A stretch of 54,370 nucleotides of DNA from an uncultured Verrucomicrobiota bacterium (GCA_903898675.1 CAIUGM010000024.1:1-54370); one strand, 5' to 3'; positions 42,076-51,088 are shown, numbered from the stretch's first letter. The notes: generated from the letters alone by a model not told the origin. A program made the numbers and translations.

Positions 42076-42246
42076 GTGCGTCGCCCCGTCAAACGCGACC
42101 CGTGGTGGTGGCCGACATATCACGAAGCGTGATGCCGTCCAGCAGGTCGCGCGCTGCATTTTCCCGCTCTGGTCCCGCTCGGCGGAAAAATCAGGCGGCG
42201 CGGGCCGGCCGCCGCCAATTCATGCGCAGCAAGCGATGCGCATGGC

Positions 42247-43275
42247 CTACGAGGCGCGCGGGCGCGCGGCCCCGACGAGGGTGAATTCCTCGCGGTCGTG
42301 GTAGAGGTGGCGGATCCGGCAGTTGTCCGCGTGGGCGGCGAACGGCGAAGCCGCCGCCCGCAGCTCGCCCAGCAACCCGAGGGCGTCGACGTGGCCGAAT
42401 TTCAGGTTGATGACGAAGTGCCGGCACCAGCCGTTCGCCAGCCAGGGCGTCACGATATTCTGCATCACATGGTGCGGTTCCTCGACGAGGTCGCAGAACA
42501 GCCAGTCGTACGTGACACCCGGCGGGGGCACGAACCGGAAGGCGTCCTCCAGCCGGTGCTCGATCAGCGGGTTGTTCCACGCCCCGCCCTTGAGCGGGCC
42601 GTTGTCGACGGCGATGACGCGCGCGCCGCGCTTCGCCGCGCTGAAGCTCCAGCCGCCCGGCGCCGCGCCGAGATCGACCACGGTCTCGTCGGGCCGCGGC
42701 TCGCGCCCGAGCACGATGTAGGCCTCCTCGACCTTCAGGTAGGAGCGGGACGGCGCCAGCTCGTCGTCGGCCATGCGGCGCTGCCCGCCCTGCCAGGCTT
42801 CCCGGGCCACGAAGACCCGGCCAAAATCGGCGAAGAACACCAGCAGCCCGCGCACCGGGCCTGCGCCGCGCGGCAGCTCCGGCACCGCGAGCTTGGCCAC
42901 GCGGGAGAGTTTTTTCCGCAGCAGTTCGCCGAAGGCCTTCTCGACGGCACTGGCGCGCCGGCCGAGCCCGACCACTTCCGGCACCGTGGCGAAAATGCAC
43001 GGCCACGCCGCCTCCAGGCGTTCGCCCCGCAGGCTCTCGAGGAAATAGTCCGCGAGCTGCTGGGCCAGGGCGTTGACCGACTCCCCGCGCAGCTCCCGCG
43101 GCGCCAGCAGCGTCAGCTGCGGAAAGGCCAGCTCCTTCAGCGCATGCCGGACCGGATCGTCGGCCAGCAGCTCGGCCCGCGCCCAACCCGGCCCCTTCTC
43201 CACCACGACCAGCCCGGCATCGCCGAGCTCGCGCTCGAGGAACGATTCATAACCGTGCTGGCAAAGGGCGAACAT
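42247..43275 (-). CDS. rlmM: 23S rRNA 2'-O-methyltransferase, RlmM-like
   Basis: 342 residues, near the 350-370 of RlmM. An N-terminal THUMP-like region (about 1-170) precedes the RrmJ/FtsJ fold: VVDLGAAPGGWSFSAAKRGA, VIAVDNGPL, then YDWLFCDLVEEPHHV, and HFVINLKFGHVD with its catalytic Lys. RlmM methylates ribose of C2498 in E. coli 23S rRNA. It could belong to a related THUMP-FtsJ branch. Confidence 0.82.
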   Translation of the reverse strand: MFALCQHGYESFLERELGDAGLVVVEKGPGWARAELLADDPVRHALKELAFPQLTLLAPRELRGESVNALAQQLADYFLESLRGERLEAAWPCIFATVPEVVGLGRRASAVEKAFGELLRKKLSRVAKLAVPELPRGAGPVRGLLVFFADFGRVFVAREAWQGGQRRMADDELAPSRSYLKVEEAYIVLGREPRPDETVVDLGAAPGGWSFSAAKRGARVIAVDNGPLKGGAWNNPLIEHRLEDAFRFVPPPGVTYDWLFCDLVEEPHHVMQNIVTPWLANGWCRHFVINLKFGHVDALGLLGELRAAASPFAAHADNCRIRHLYHDREEFTLVGAARPRAS

Positions 43276-43376
43276 TGCGCAAAACTGACCTCACCGGGCC
43301 GAGCGTCGACCAAAAACCCGGGCGCCCGGGGCGCCCGGAACGCAGATTCAAGCGGGATAAAGGAAAGAATGGGAAG

Positions 43377-43513
43377 TGTCTTCAAGCCCGGTTTGTCATC
43401 CTGAGCAACACGAAGGATCCACGCGCTCACACGTGGCATCACGCTCGTGGCCGTCTGGATTCCTCGCTACGCTCAGAATGACAGAAATGCCTGCCGGAGG
43501 GTTTGAAAACACT
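43377..43513. repeat. Palindromic repeat family G, copy 3, with outer flanks
   Basis: The core runs from TTTGTCATCCTGAGC to GCTCAGAATGACAGAAAT. Outer flanks GTGTCTTCAAGCCCGG (43377) and CCGGAGGGTTTGAAAACAC (to about 43512) are also inverted copies of each other. This shows the full element is about 137 bp. The copy at 9702 keeps only the left flank, and the one in gspK keeps neither. Confidence 0.8.
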
Positions 43514-43543
43514 CCTTAAACCTCGTTAGTTATTAGCGTCACC

Positions 43544-44137
43544 ATGCTTCTCCGCCACTTACTCCTCCTCACCACGCTCCTGCCAATCCTGCCCGCCGCC
43601 GAGCCTGCGCCGCCAGCCAGTGATCGGGCCCGCGAACTCATCGCCACGCTCCACCTGGACTACCTGCCGGGCGAATCGGGCTACTTTGGTTTCATCAGCC
43701 GCTCTGCGCAGACGGTCAGTGTCCGCGGCCGGTCCCTCGCCGCGCAAAGCCGCATTTACTACCTGCTGACCGCCGAGCTGAACACCAACTTCCTGCACTG
43801 GCTCGATGCCGACGATACCCACATCCTGCTCGAGGGCGGCCCGGTGGATTATTTTATTTTCCACCCCGATGGGCACGCGGAGAAAATCACACTCGGCCGC
43901 GACCTGGCCGCCGGTCAGCAACTCGTCATCGCCGTGCCCGCCGGCTGCTGGAAGGCGCTGCGGCTGCAGCCCGGCGCCACCCATGCGCTGATGGCCAATG
44001 TGCTTTCGCCGGAGTGGACGGCTGACCGGGTCAAGATCGGTGCCGGCGCGGATTTTTTCGCGAACTTCACCGGCAAAGCCCCGTGGGCCACCCGTGATTT
44101 TTTGCAGGGACTGAACGGACCGGCGACAAGCCGCTGA
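43544..44137 (+). CDS. Exported DUF985 cupin-like protein
   Basis: 197 residues from ATG 43544. A signal peptide (LLLLTTLLPILPAAEP) precedes the DUF985/cupin_5 pattern: ARELIATLHLDYLPGESGYF, SRIYYLLTAELNTNFLHWLD, ILLEGGPVDYFIFHPDG and AGQQLVIAVPAGCWKALRL. Cytoplasmic members often have HxEGGxF and FHRLxxDE; here GESGYF and FLHWLDADD. The function of the family is uncertain. A signal peptide on this fold is unusual. Confidence 0.78.
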   Translation: MLLRHLLLLTTLLPILPAAEPAPPASDRARELIATLHLDYLPGESGYFGFISRSAQTVSVRGRSLAAQSRIYYLLTAELNTNFLHWLDADDTHILLEGGPVDYFIFHPDGHAEKITLGRDLAAGQQLVIAVPAGCWKALRLQPGATHALMANVLSPEWTADRVKIGAGADFFANFTGKAPWATRDFLQGLNGPATSR

Positions 44138-44161
44138 ACAGCACCAAACTTTCGGAGGGTC

Positions 44162-44301
44162 ACCACGAAATACACGAACCACACGAAAGGATGCGCTCCT
44201 TCAGTCACTTCGCCTTGAAGCCCTGCCCGCCATGACAAAACCCGGAATGGTTTCATGCCCGTCCTTCGTTCGTTTTCGTGTCCTTCGTGTTTTTCGTGGT
44301 T
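44162..44301. repeat. Palindromic repeat family B, diverged copy
   Basis: ACCACGAAATACACGAACCA at 44162 is mirrored by TCCTTCGTGTTTTTCGTGGT ending at 44300. The arms differ in unit sequence from the copy at 13375 but share the alternating AAAACACGA design. It precedes the second DAHP synthase gene. Confidence 0.75.
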
Positions 44302-44408
44302 AAATCCGTCTGAATTCTTCCGGCGTCACCGCGGCCCCGCCGGGTGCTTCGTGGTCCGTAAAATCTCCGTGCCTTTTCCGGCGCGGATTGTTCACTGACC
44401 ACTCCACC

Positions 44409-45476
44409 ATGCGCCAGCCGACTTCCGATCTCCGCATCCGCACCGCCCGCCCGCTGCTTTCCCCGGCGATCCTCGAGGAGGACCTGCCGCTGGCCGAGAC
44501 CGGCGCCGCGCTGGTGGACGCTTCCCGCCGGGCGGTCGGTGAGATCCTCCACGGCCGGGATGACCGCCTGCTGGCCATCGTCGGCCCCTGCTCCATTCAC
44601 GATCCGGCGGCGGCGCTGGACTACGCCCGCCGGCTCAAGCCGGTGGCGGACCGCCTCGCCGCCGACCTGCTGGTGGTGATGCGGGTGTACTTTGAAAAAC
44701 CCCGCACGACGGTCGGCTGGAAGGGACTGATCAACGACCCGCTGCTCGACGGCAGCTTCCAGGTGAACACCGGCCTGCGCCTCGCGCGCCAGCTGATGCT
44801 GGACATCAACGCCGCCGGCCTGCCCATCGGCACCGAGTTCCTCGATACGACCCTCGGCCAGTATTACGCCGACCTGGTGTCATGGGCCGCCATCGGCGCG
44901 CGCACGACCGAAAGCCAGATCCACCGCGAGCTGGCCTCGGGTCTTTCCATGCCGGTCGGGTTCAAGAACCGCACCGACGGCGACCTGCAGGTGGCGGTCG
45001 ACGCAATCGTGTCGGCGCGGCATCCGCATTGCTTTCCCTCGCTCACGCGCGAGGGTGCGCCCGCCGTGCTCGCCACCACGGGCAACCCTGAGGGGCACCT
45101 CGTGCTCCGCGGCGGCAGCCGGACCGGACCGAACTACCAGCGCGAGGCCGTGCAAGCGGCCGCCGCCCTGCTGCGAAAATCCGGCTCCCTGCCCGTCGTG
45201 CTGGTCGACTGCAGCCACGGCAACAGCGAGAAAAAGTACGACCAGCAGGCTCAGGTCGCCGTCAACCTGGCCGCGCAGGTCACCGTCGGCGAACGAGCCA
45301 TCATCGGCTTCATGCTCGAGAGCAATCTCGTCAGCGGCAGCCAGAAGCACGAGACGGGCGGGCCGCTCACCTACGGCCAGAGCATCACCGACGGATGCCT
45401 CTCCTTCGACGAGACGGTTCCCGTGCTGGAGAAACTCGCGCGGGCCGCGGCGGCCCGGCGTTTGAGCAAGACTTGA
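44409..45476 (+). CDS. aroG: DAHP synthase, type I-alpha
   Basis: 355 residues from ATG 44409, the usual AroF/G/H length. Motifs: LLAIVGPCSIHDPAAALDYA, VMRVYFEKPRTTVGWKGLIN, WAAIGARTTESQIHRELASG, GFKNRTDGDLQVAVDA and VLVDCSHGNSEKKYDQQ. It performs the same reaction as the type I-beta enzyme at 34381-35436, so the cell may have separately controlled routes into the shikimate pathway. The gene symbol marks the family; which amino acid inhibits it cannot be told. Glycerate kinase follows after 13 bp. Confidence 0.93.
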   Translation: MRQPTSDLRIRTARPLLSPAILEEDLPLAETGAALVDASRRAVGEILHGRDDRLLAIVGPCSIHDPAAALDYARRLKPVADRLAADLLVVMRVYFEKPRTTVGWKGLINDPLLDGSFQVNTGLRLARQLMLDINAAGLPIGTEFLDTTLGQYYADLVSWAAIGARTTESQIHRELASGLSMPVGFKNRTDGDLQVAVDAIVSARHPHCFPSLTREGAPAVLATTGNPEGHLVLRGGSRTGPNYQREAVQAAAALLRKSGSLPVVLVDCSHGNSEKKYDQQAQVAVNLAAQVTVGERAIIGFMLESNLVSGSQKHETGGPLTYGQSITDGCLSFDETVPVLEKLARAAAARRLSKT

Positions 45477-45489
45477 AGCCCTGTCCGCG

Positions 45490-46623
45490 ATGCGCGTCCT
45501 CGTCGCCTTCGACAAGTTCAAGGACGCCCTCAGCGCCACCGCCGCCTGCACCGCGGTGGCGGAAGTGCTGCACGAGCGGCACCCGGCCTGGGAAATCGAT
45601 TTCTGTCCGCTGACCGACGGCGGCGAAGGCTTCGGCGAAACCCTCACGGCCGCGGCCCGGGGCCGGTGGGAAACGGTGCTGGTGACAGGCCCGATGGGCC
45701 GCCCGGTCCAGGCCGGACTGGGCTTCGTGCCCGGTGAGCATCTGCCGCCCATCGTCTGCGACCAGCTGGCGTTGTACGCCACGGGCCCGCTCGCGGTCCT
45801 CGAAATGGCGGCTGCGAGCGGACTGATGCTGGTGCTCCCGGCGCAGCGCGACCCATGGCTGGCCTCCTCGGCCGGCACGGGCGAGTTGCTGGGGCACGCG
45901 GCGCGGCGAGGCGCCGGGACCATTCTCCTCGGCGTTGGGGGCAGCGCCACCAACGACCTCGGCTTGGGCGCCCTGGCCGCGCTGGGGTTCGGATTTTTCC
46001 GGAGCACTGGGGAGCAGGTACTCCACCCGGTTCCGCGGGAATGGGCGTACATCACCCGAATCGAGCCGCCGGCGCGGCGTTTGCCGCCCATCTTCATCGC
46101 CTGCGACGTGACGAACCCGCTGCTCGGCCCGACCGGCGCCACCTACACCTTTGGACCGCAAAAGGGCCTGGCACCCGCCGACACGCCCCGGTTGGAAGCC
46201 CAAGCCGCGCGCATGGCGGCCCTGCTGAGCGAAGCCTGCGGCCAGCCGCTCGCGTGGGGCGAACGGCCGGGCGCCGGGGCCGCGGGCGGCATCGCGTTCG
46301 GCCTGATGGTCGCCTGTGGTGCGCGCCTGGTGCCGGGCTTCGATCTGGTGTCCGCGTGGCTTGACCTCCCGGAACGACTGGCGGCCGCCGACCTGGTGCT
46401 CACCGGCGAGGGCCGGTTCGACGCCACCTCACTCGGCGGCAAGGGCCCGGGCCGGCTCGTCACCGAAGCACAGGCGCTCGGGAAAAGGGTCGAGGTCTTC
46501 GCGGGCCAGATCGATTTGCCGCCCAGCGACCATCTCCACGCCATCACCCCGCCCGGATTCCCCCTCGCCGCCGCCCTGCCCCGCACCGCGGAATTCCTCG
46601 CTGCCGCCGCGGCACGGTTGTGA
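45490..46623 (+). CDS. glxK: Glycerate 2-kinase
   Basis: 377 residues. Starts RVLVAFDKFKDALSATAAC, the GarK/GlxK N-terminus, then CPLTDGGEGFGETLT, ILLGVGGSATNDLGLGAL and FGPQKGLAPADTPRLEAQAA. The enzyme phosphorylates D-glycerate at C2 in glyoxylate or sugar-acid breakdown. No partner genes of that pathway are next to it. It converges with the TPR gene with no gap between the stop codons. Confidence 0.92.
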   Translation: MRVLVAFDKFKDALSATAACTAVAEVLHERHPAWEIDFCPLTDGGEGFGETLTAAARGRWETVLVTGPMGRPVQAGLGFVPGEHLPPIVCDQLALYATGPLAVLEMAAASGLMLVLPAQRDPWLASSAGTGELLGHAARRGAGTILLGVGGSATNDLGLGALAALGFGFFRSTGEQVLHPVPREWAYITRIEPPARRLPPIFIACDVTNPLLGPTGATYTFGPQKGLAPADTPRLEAQAARMAALLSEACGQPLAWGERPGAGAAGGIAFGLMVACGARLVPGFDLVSAWLDLPERLAAADLVLTGEGRFDATSLGGKGPGRLVTEAQALGKRVEVFAGQIDLPPSDHLHAITPPGFPLAAALPRTAEFLAAAAARL

Positions 46624-48345
46624 TCATGGTCTGGCCGGCCGGGCGGCCAGCTGCCTGAGGACCAGCTGCAGATTCTGCTGCGCAACGGGATCATCCGGCC
46701 GCAGGCGAACCGCGGCTTGAAAGCAGACAAGCGCGCGGGGCAGGTCGCCCGTCTGGGCCAGCAGCACACCGAGATTGATCTGGGCTTCCGCGAGCTCGGG
46801 CCGGAGCGCCACCGCCCGTTCGAGCAGCTGCCGGGCTTCCGGTACCTGGCCGGCGTCCTGCAGCAGGGAGCCGAGATTGGACAGGATGCGCGCCTCGGCC
46901 GGCGCCAGGCGCAGCGCCTGCCGGAGCAGGCTGATCGCGCCGGCGTTGTCCCCGCGCCGCTGGGCGATGACCGCCAGGTTCACGTACGGCCGGAAATCAT
47001 TGCCGGCCAGGCCGAGCGCCGCATTGAATGCGCGCTCCGCCTCGCGGTCGCGCCCGGCCCCGAGCAGCGCGTTGCCGAGGTTGACCTGCCCCGCCGGACT
47101 GGGCGGCGTCACCGCCGCGGCGTGCTCCCACAGTGTGACCGAGTTCTGCCAGTATTTCACCTGGGCGTGGGCCACCCAGCCGGCCACCAGCGCCACGGCG
47201 CCCAGCAACCCGGGCCGGAGCGGACGCCACGCGACGGCGGGCAGGTCGGCCACCAGCCAGACCGCGGCGAGGAACAACCCGATGCCCGGCACATAAAAAT
47301 AATGGTCGGCCACGGCGTGCTGGCCGGGGCGGACCAGGCCCGACGCGGGCAAGAGGGTGACCACAAACCAGCCCCACCCGACCAGCAGCGCCGGGAACCG
47401 GCGGCGCGTCAGCCACGCCGCGGCACTGATCCCCGCGAGGAGCAGCGTGGCGCCCGCCACCCGCAGCGGCGGCTGATCCAGTTGCTCCGGATAAAGCACC
47501 GCGAGGTCGACCGGCCAGACGCAGAGGCGCAGGTACGTGAGATAATTGCCCGGCACAGCCGCCAGCCGCCGCCATTCGGGCGCATGCACGGTGTCCATGT
47601 CCACCGCCGTCGTCGCGGCCCACGGCACCACGGTCACCGCCACCACCGCGACGGCCACCACGACAAAAGGGATCTTGGGCCCGAGCCAGCGGATCCACCC
47701 GCGGCGATCCAGGGGCGGCACCTGCCGCAGGGGCCAGAAATCCAGCAAGGCCAGCAGCACGGGAAACAGGAGCACCATGGGCTTGGCGAGCAGGCTCAGG
47801 GCAAACGCCAACAACACGCCGCCATTGAACCGCTCGCCCCGGCGCGCCGACGCCGTGTAGGCCAGCAGGCTGGCGAGGAAGCAGGCGGTGCTGAGCGTGG
47901 TCTTGAGTTGCGAGGCCCACGCGACCGTATCGACGTTGGCCGGGTGCACGGCGAACAGCAGGGCCACCGCGAAACTGCGCCCCGCCGCCCCGGTGAGCGA
48001 GCGGAGCAAGGCGTAGAGCAGCGCCGCATTCAGCCAGTGCAGGCCGAGGTTCGCCAGGAGGTGCGGCGCCGGCTGCATGCCCGCGAACTGGCTTACCGTC
48101 ATGTGCCCCATCCACGCCAGCGGCTGCCAGAGCAGCGCATCCTTGTTGGTCCAGGCCCAGCGGATGCTCCCGGTCGTGAGCCCGGCGATCACGTGGGTGT
48201 TCTCGGACAGGAACATCGGGTCGTCGAAGTTGACAAACTGGTGGGCCCAGACCCCGCCGTACACCGCCCCGATGGCCAGGCCGAGAGCGATGATACCGGG
48301 CGCGGAGCCCACGGAAGAAACAACGCGACCCGCTCGGGAAACCAT
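46624..48345 (-). CDS. Multi-span membrane protein with C-terminal TPR repeats (TMTC-like)
   Basis: 573 residues from ATG 48345. The first half has about ten hydrophobic spans, with the early loop YGGVWAHQFVNFDDPMFLSE containing FDD, as in bacterial TMTC-like/GT39-type glycosyltransferases. HPANVDTVAWASQLKTTLST and DHYFYVPGIGLFLA are also typical. From about residue 430 there are four or five TPR units (NLGNALLGAGRDREAERAFN, NLGSLLQDAGQVPEARQLLE). A lipid-linked mannosyl-type transferase role is possible, by analogy only. Confidence 0.75.
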   Translation of the reverse strand: MVSRAGRVVSSVGSAPGIIALGLAIGAVYGGVWAHQFVNFDDPMFLSENTHVIAGLTTGSIRWAWTNKDALLWQPLAWMGHMTVSQFAGMQPAPHLLANLGLHWLNAALLYALLRSLTGAAGRSFAVALLFAVHPANVDTVAWASQLKTTLSTACFLASLLAYTASARRGERFNGGVLLAFALSLLAKPMVLLFPVLLALLDFWPLRQVPPLDRRGWIRWLGPKIPFVVVAVAVVAVTVVPWAATTAVDMDTVHAPEWRRLAAVPGNYLTYLRLCVWPVDLAVLYPEQLDQPPLRVAGATLLLAGISAAAWLTRRRFPALLVGWGWFVVTLLPASGLVRPGQHAVADHYFYVPGIGLFLAAVWLVADLPAVAWRPLRPGLLGAVALVAGWVAHAQVKYWQNSVTLWEHAAAVTPPSPAGQVNLGNALLGAGRDREAERAFNAALGLAGNDFRPYVNLAVIAQRRGDNAGAISLLRQALRLAPAEARILSNLGSLLQDAGQVPEARQLLERAVALRPELAEAQINLGVLLAQTGDLPRALVCFQAAVRLRPDDPVAQQNLQLVLRQLAARPARP

Positions 48346-48487
48346 GATCCAACCCAGCGCAACCGGACACCCAAGGCAAGCCCGGCGGCGGAATTGCTGG
48401 CCGCGGCCGGGGCGCGCGTGCTTTGCTGTCGTCCGTGCAACGATTCTCCTCGCCAAGTCCTCCGGGCATTTTCAGAAATCACGGCAC

Positions 48488-49864
48488 ATGTCCCGCCGGT
48501 CGCTCGTGAAAATTTCCCTGGGAGCCATCGCCGCCAGCGTCCTCGCCCTGGGGTTCGGTTGCGCGAGCAACGCGACCCCGCCCCCGGCGAAGCCCGCCGC
48601 GCCGGCGGTCAGCAAGCCGGTCGTCACCGCACCCGTCACGCCGCCGCCGCTGGTGGTGCTGCCGCCGGCCGAGAAGCTGCCGCCCGTCATGCTGGGCATC
48701 GACGTGCTGGAAGCGGACAAGTTCGCCGCCATCGCCGGGAAGAAGATCGGGCTGCTCACCCACCCCGCCGGGCTCAACCGCCGCGGCGAAAACACCATCG
48801 ACGTCATCCGCCGGGCGCCCAACGCCAGGCTGGTCGCCCTCTTCGCCCCCGAGCACGGCCTCTGGGGCCTCGACAAGGCCGGCGACAACTTCGCCGACAC
48901 GGTCGACAAGCGCACCGGCCTGCCGGTTTATTCGCTGCACGGGAAGACCCGGAAGCCGACCAAGGAAATGCTCAAGGGCCTTGATGCGCTGGTGATCGAC
49001 CTGCAGGACATCGGCGCGCGTTCCTACACCTTCATCAGCTGCCTGCGCTACACGATGGAGGCCTGCTTCGAGAACGGCGTGGAGGTCATCGTCCTCGACC
49101 GGCCCAACCCGCTCGGCGGCCTCAAGGTGGACGGCCCGCCGCTCGACGCCGAGTTTGTCAGCTACGTCGGCGCCTTCCGCGTGCCGTACGTCCACGGCCT
49201 CACGATGGGCGAGCTGGCCCGCATGGCGAAGAGCGCACCCAACGTCCTGGCCGTCACCGACAAGGTCCGCGCCAAGGGCCGGCTCACGGTCGTCCCGATG
49301 CGCGGCTGGAACCGCGCGATGCGCTGGCCCGACACCGGCCTGAAGTGGATCGCCACGTCGCCCTACGTGCAGGACTACGCCGCCGTCGTCGGCTACGCCA
49401 TGGTCGGCCTCGGCACCGAGGTCGGCGATTTCAAGTCGGGCATCGGCATCAACCACCCGTTCCGCAGCATCAGTTACCCGAAGAAGACACCCGACGAGAT
49501 CATCAAGGAACTCGAGCAGTACCGGATCCCCGGCATCAAGCTCCTCAAGGCGCAGGGCATCGCCCGCGACGGCAAGATCATCACCGGCGTGTACGTCGAG
49601 GTCGCCGACTACAACGCGTGGCGCCCGACGGAGCTCTCCTTCTACATGATGAAGACCGCGGCGAAGTGGAACCCGCTGAATCCTTTCATCCTGCCCGCCG
49701 GCGACAAGACCAGCATGTACAACAAGGTGATCGGCTCGGCCGCCTGGGCCGCCGCCATCCGCCGCGACGGCGGCCGGGTGGACGTCGCCCCCTTCATCCA
49801 AAACTGGGCCGAACGAGCCAAGGTCTACCAGGAACAGAGCCGGAAGTACTGGCTTTATCAGTAA
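48488..49864 (+). CDS. DUF1343 lipoprotein, NamZ-like exo-beta-N-acetylmuramidase
   Basis: 458 residues from ATG 48488. Lipobox ALGFGC at about 21-26, then a Pro-rich linker to residue 65. DUF1343 motifs: LGIDVLEADKFAAIAGKKIG, GLLTHPAGLNRRGENTIDV, FAPEHGLWG, VIDLQDIGARSYTFISCLRY, VLDRPNPLGG and GLGTEVGDFKSGIGINHPF-like regions. The characterised NamZ (GH171) removes terminal MurNAc from peptidoglycan fragments. The lipid anchor suggests recycling of wall fragments in the periplasm. Confidence 0.85.
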   Translation: MSRRSLVKISLGAIAASVLALGFGCASNATPPPAKPAAPAVSKPVVTAPVTPPPLVVLPPAEKLPPVMLGIDVLEADKFAAIAGKKIGLLTHPAGLNRRGENTIDVIRRAPNARLVALFAPEHGLWGLDKAGDNFADTVDKRTGLPVYSLHGKTRKPTKEMLKGLDALVIDLQDIGARSYTFISCLRYTMEACFENGVEVIVLDRPNPLGGLKVDGPPLDAEFVSYVGAFRVPYVHGLTMGELARMAKSAPNVLAVTDKVRAKGRLTVVPMRGWNRAMRWPDTGLKWIATSPYVQDYAAVVGYAMVGLGTEVGDFKSGIGINHPFRSISYPKKTPDEIIKELEQYRIPGIKLLKAQGIARDGKIITGVYVEVADYNAWRPTELSFYMMKTAAKWNPLNPFILPAGDKTSMYNKVIGSAAWAAAIRRDGGRVDVAPFIQNWAERAKVYQEQSRKYWLYQ

Positions 49865-49904
49865 GAGCCGCCCGTCATAGCCCGAGGCCTGCGGACCGGT
49901 GTTG

Positions 49905-49988
49905 TGTAGCCGCGCTTGAGTCGAAGACGAAAGGGTGGTTCCGGGCGCTTGGCCGACCACGTTGTCGCTCTGCTCCAGCGCGGCTACA
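49905..49988. repeat. Palindromic repeat family D, opposite orientation
   Basis: TGTAGCCGCGCTTGAGTCGA at 49905 to CTCCAGCGCGGCTACA at 49988. The inner parts (GGTGGTTCCGG, GACCACGTTGTCG) are the reverse of those in the copy at 31476. It fills most of the gap after the DUF1343 gene. Confidence 0.78.
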
Positions 49989-50039
49989 CTTTTCTGAAAC
50001 ACGCCCTAGCCGGGTCCGCTAACCGGTCCGGAAGTTGCC

Positions 50040-50678
50040 TTAGTTCGCTTTCTTCAATCCGAGCTGAGCAAAAACCGCGTCGAAATCCGCCTGCGCATCG
50101 GCCGAGGTGCGAAACCACATCTCATTTTTGCCGTCGTAGATCACCCCTTGGAGACACTCATAGCAAACCACCACGTCGATAAAGCCCTTCTGATCATAAA
50201 TCCGCAAACCGTGCCGGGGATCAAAGCAAAGATCGTTCGTATCCGGTCCGTTCGCGATCGAGCGGATAATCGACAGCAGCAATTTATGAATCGCTTCGTC
50301 GCCCTGTAGTTCTGCGCGGCCGATAGAATAATTATCATGAAAGGGATAAAGCGCGCTTTTCTTCACCTTCTCTTTTCGAGAATCAACCGAAGGGTCGAGT
50401 GACCAAACCTCCAGAATTCTGACTTCCTTGGCCGCTCGCTGCAAGCGGGCGAGTACTTCAGCGGTGTTAACCATATCCATTCCCTTGCTTCCAATACCCT
50501 CCTGACGTCGAACGGGTAAAGGAGGCACGACGAGGCTCTTCTCAGGAACTTCTGTCTTTATCGTGGGCGCCATTTCCTTGGTTTCGCTTGGGACCGGAGA
50601 AACAGGTGGCCGCACATCATCGGCGCGCGCCACGAGCACAATAAGAGCAGGAATGGCGATGAGTGCTTTGAGTTTCAT
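50040..50678 (-). CDS. Exported protein of unknown function, lower GC
   Basis: 212 residues from ATG 50678. Signal peptide MKLKALIAIPALIVLVARA. A Pro/Glu/Lys-rich linker (about 20-65) leads to RILEVWSLDPSVDSRKEKV, LLLSIIRSIANGPDTNDLCF and GFIDVVVCYECLQGVIYDGK, ending in FDAVFAQLGLKKAN. No family recognised. The region is more AT-rich than the surroundings. The cupin gene ends 20 bp upstream on the same strand. Confidence 0.65.
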   Translation of the reverse strand: MKLKALIAIPALIVLVARADDVRPPVSPVPSETKEMAPTIKTEVPEKSLVVPPLPVRRQEGIGSKGMDMVNTAEVLARLQRAAKEVRILEVWSLDPSVDSRKEKVKKSALYPFHDNYSIGRAELQGDEAIHKLLLSIIRSIANGPDTNDLCFDPRHGLRIYDQKGFIDVVVCYECLQGVIYDGKNEMWFRTSADAQADFDAVFAQLGLKKAN

Positions 50679-50698
50679 CACATTCGGTAAACAGTGTG

Positions 50699-51088
50699 TC
50701 ACTGCAGTTCAGCCTCGGGGCGTTTGGAAGCAACCCGCTTGAGTTTATCCTTCGTGAGCTCGTTGCGGACGTTGCCGGTGTTGAGCGTCGACGCCGGCTC
50801 GAAGAGCACGACTTCCACTTCCTCGGCGGCGTACGGCTGGTGCTCCACACCGCGGGGAACGACATAGAACTGCCCGGGCCCGATCGGGACCACGCCGTGG
50901 CGCAGGCGCATCTCCATGAAGCCCCGGTGGACCAGAAACAACTCGTCCTCGGCATCGTGCTTGTGCCACACGAACTCACCCTTGAACTTCACGCACTTCA
51001 CGTGCTGCCCGTTCAGTTCGCCGGCGATGTGCGGGTCCCAGTGGGTGGTGATCGTGGCGAAGACTTTGGTGAGATCGACGGGGGACAT
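50699..51088 (-). CDS. Small cupin-fold protein
   Basis: 129 residues from ATG 51088. Cupin motif 1 is seen as EFVWHKHDAEDELFLVHRGF with the HxH and Glu metal ligands, and motif 2 as GPGQFYVVPRGVEHQPYAAE with its His. This is a one-domain cupin_2 protein. Substrate unknown. Probably shares a transcript with the unknown exported gene downstream. Confidence 0.82.
   Translation of the reverse strand: MSPVDLTKVFATITTHWDPHIAGELNGQHVKCVKFKGEFVWHKHDAEDELFLVHRGFMEMRLRHGVVPIGPGQFYVVPRGVEHQPYAAEEVEVVLFEPASTLNTGNVRNELTKDKLKRVASKRPEAELQ

Noticed and set aside
41936..42246. Possible cobalamin riboswitch before the B12-dependent reductase
   Set aside because: Neither the B12-box core nor a convincing long leader structure was found on the minus strand.
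46717..48984. 755-codon plus-strand frame
   Set aside because: Mostly antisense to the TMTC-like gene and then out of frame within the DUF1343 gene; composition is not protein-like.
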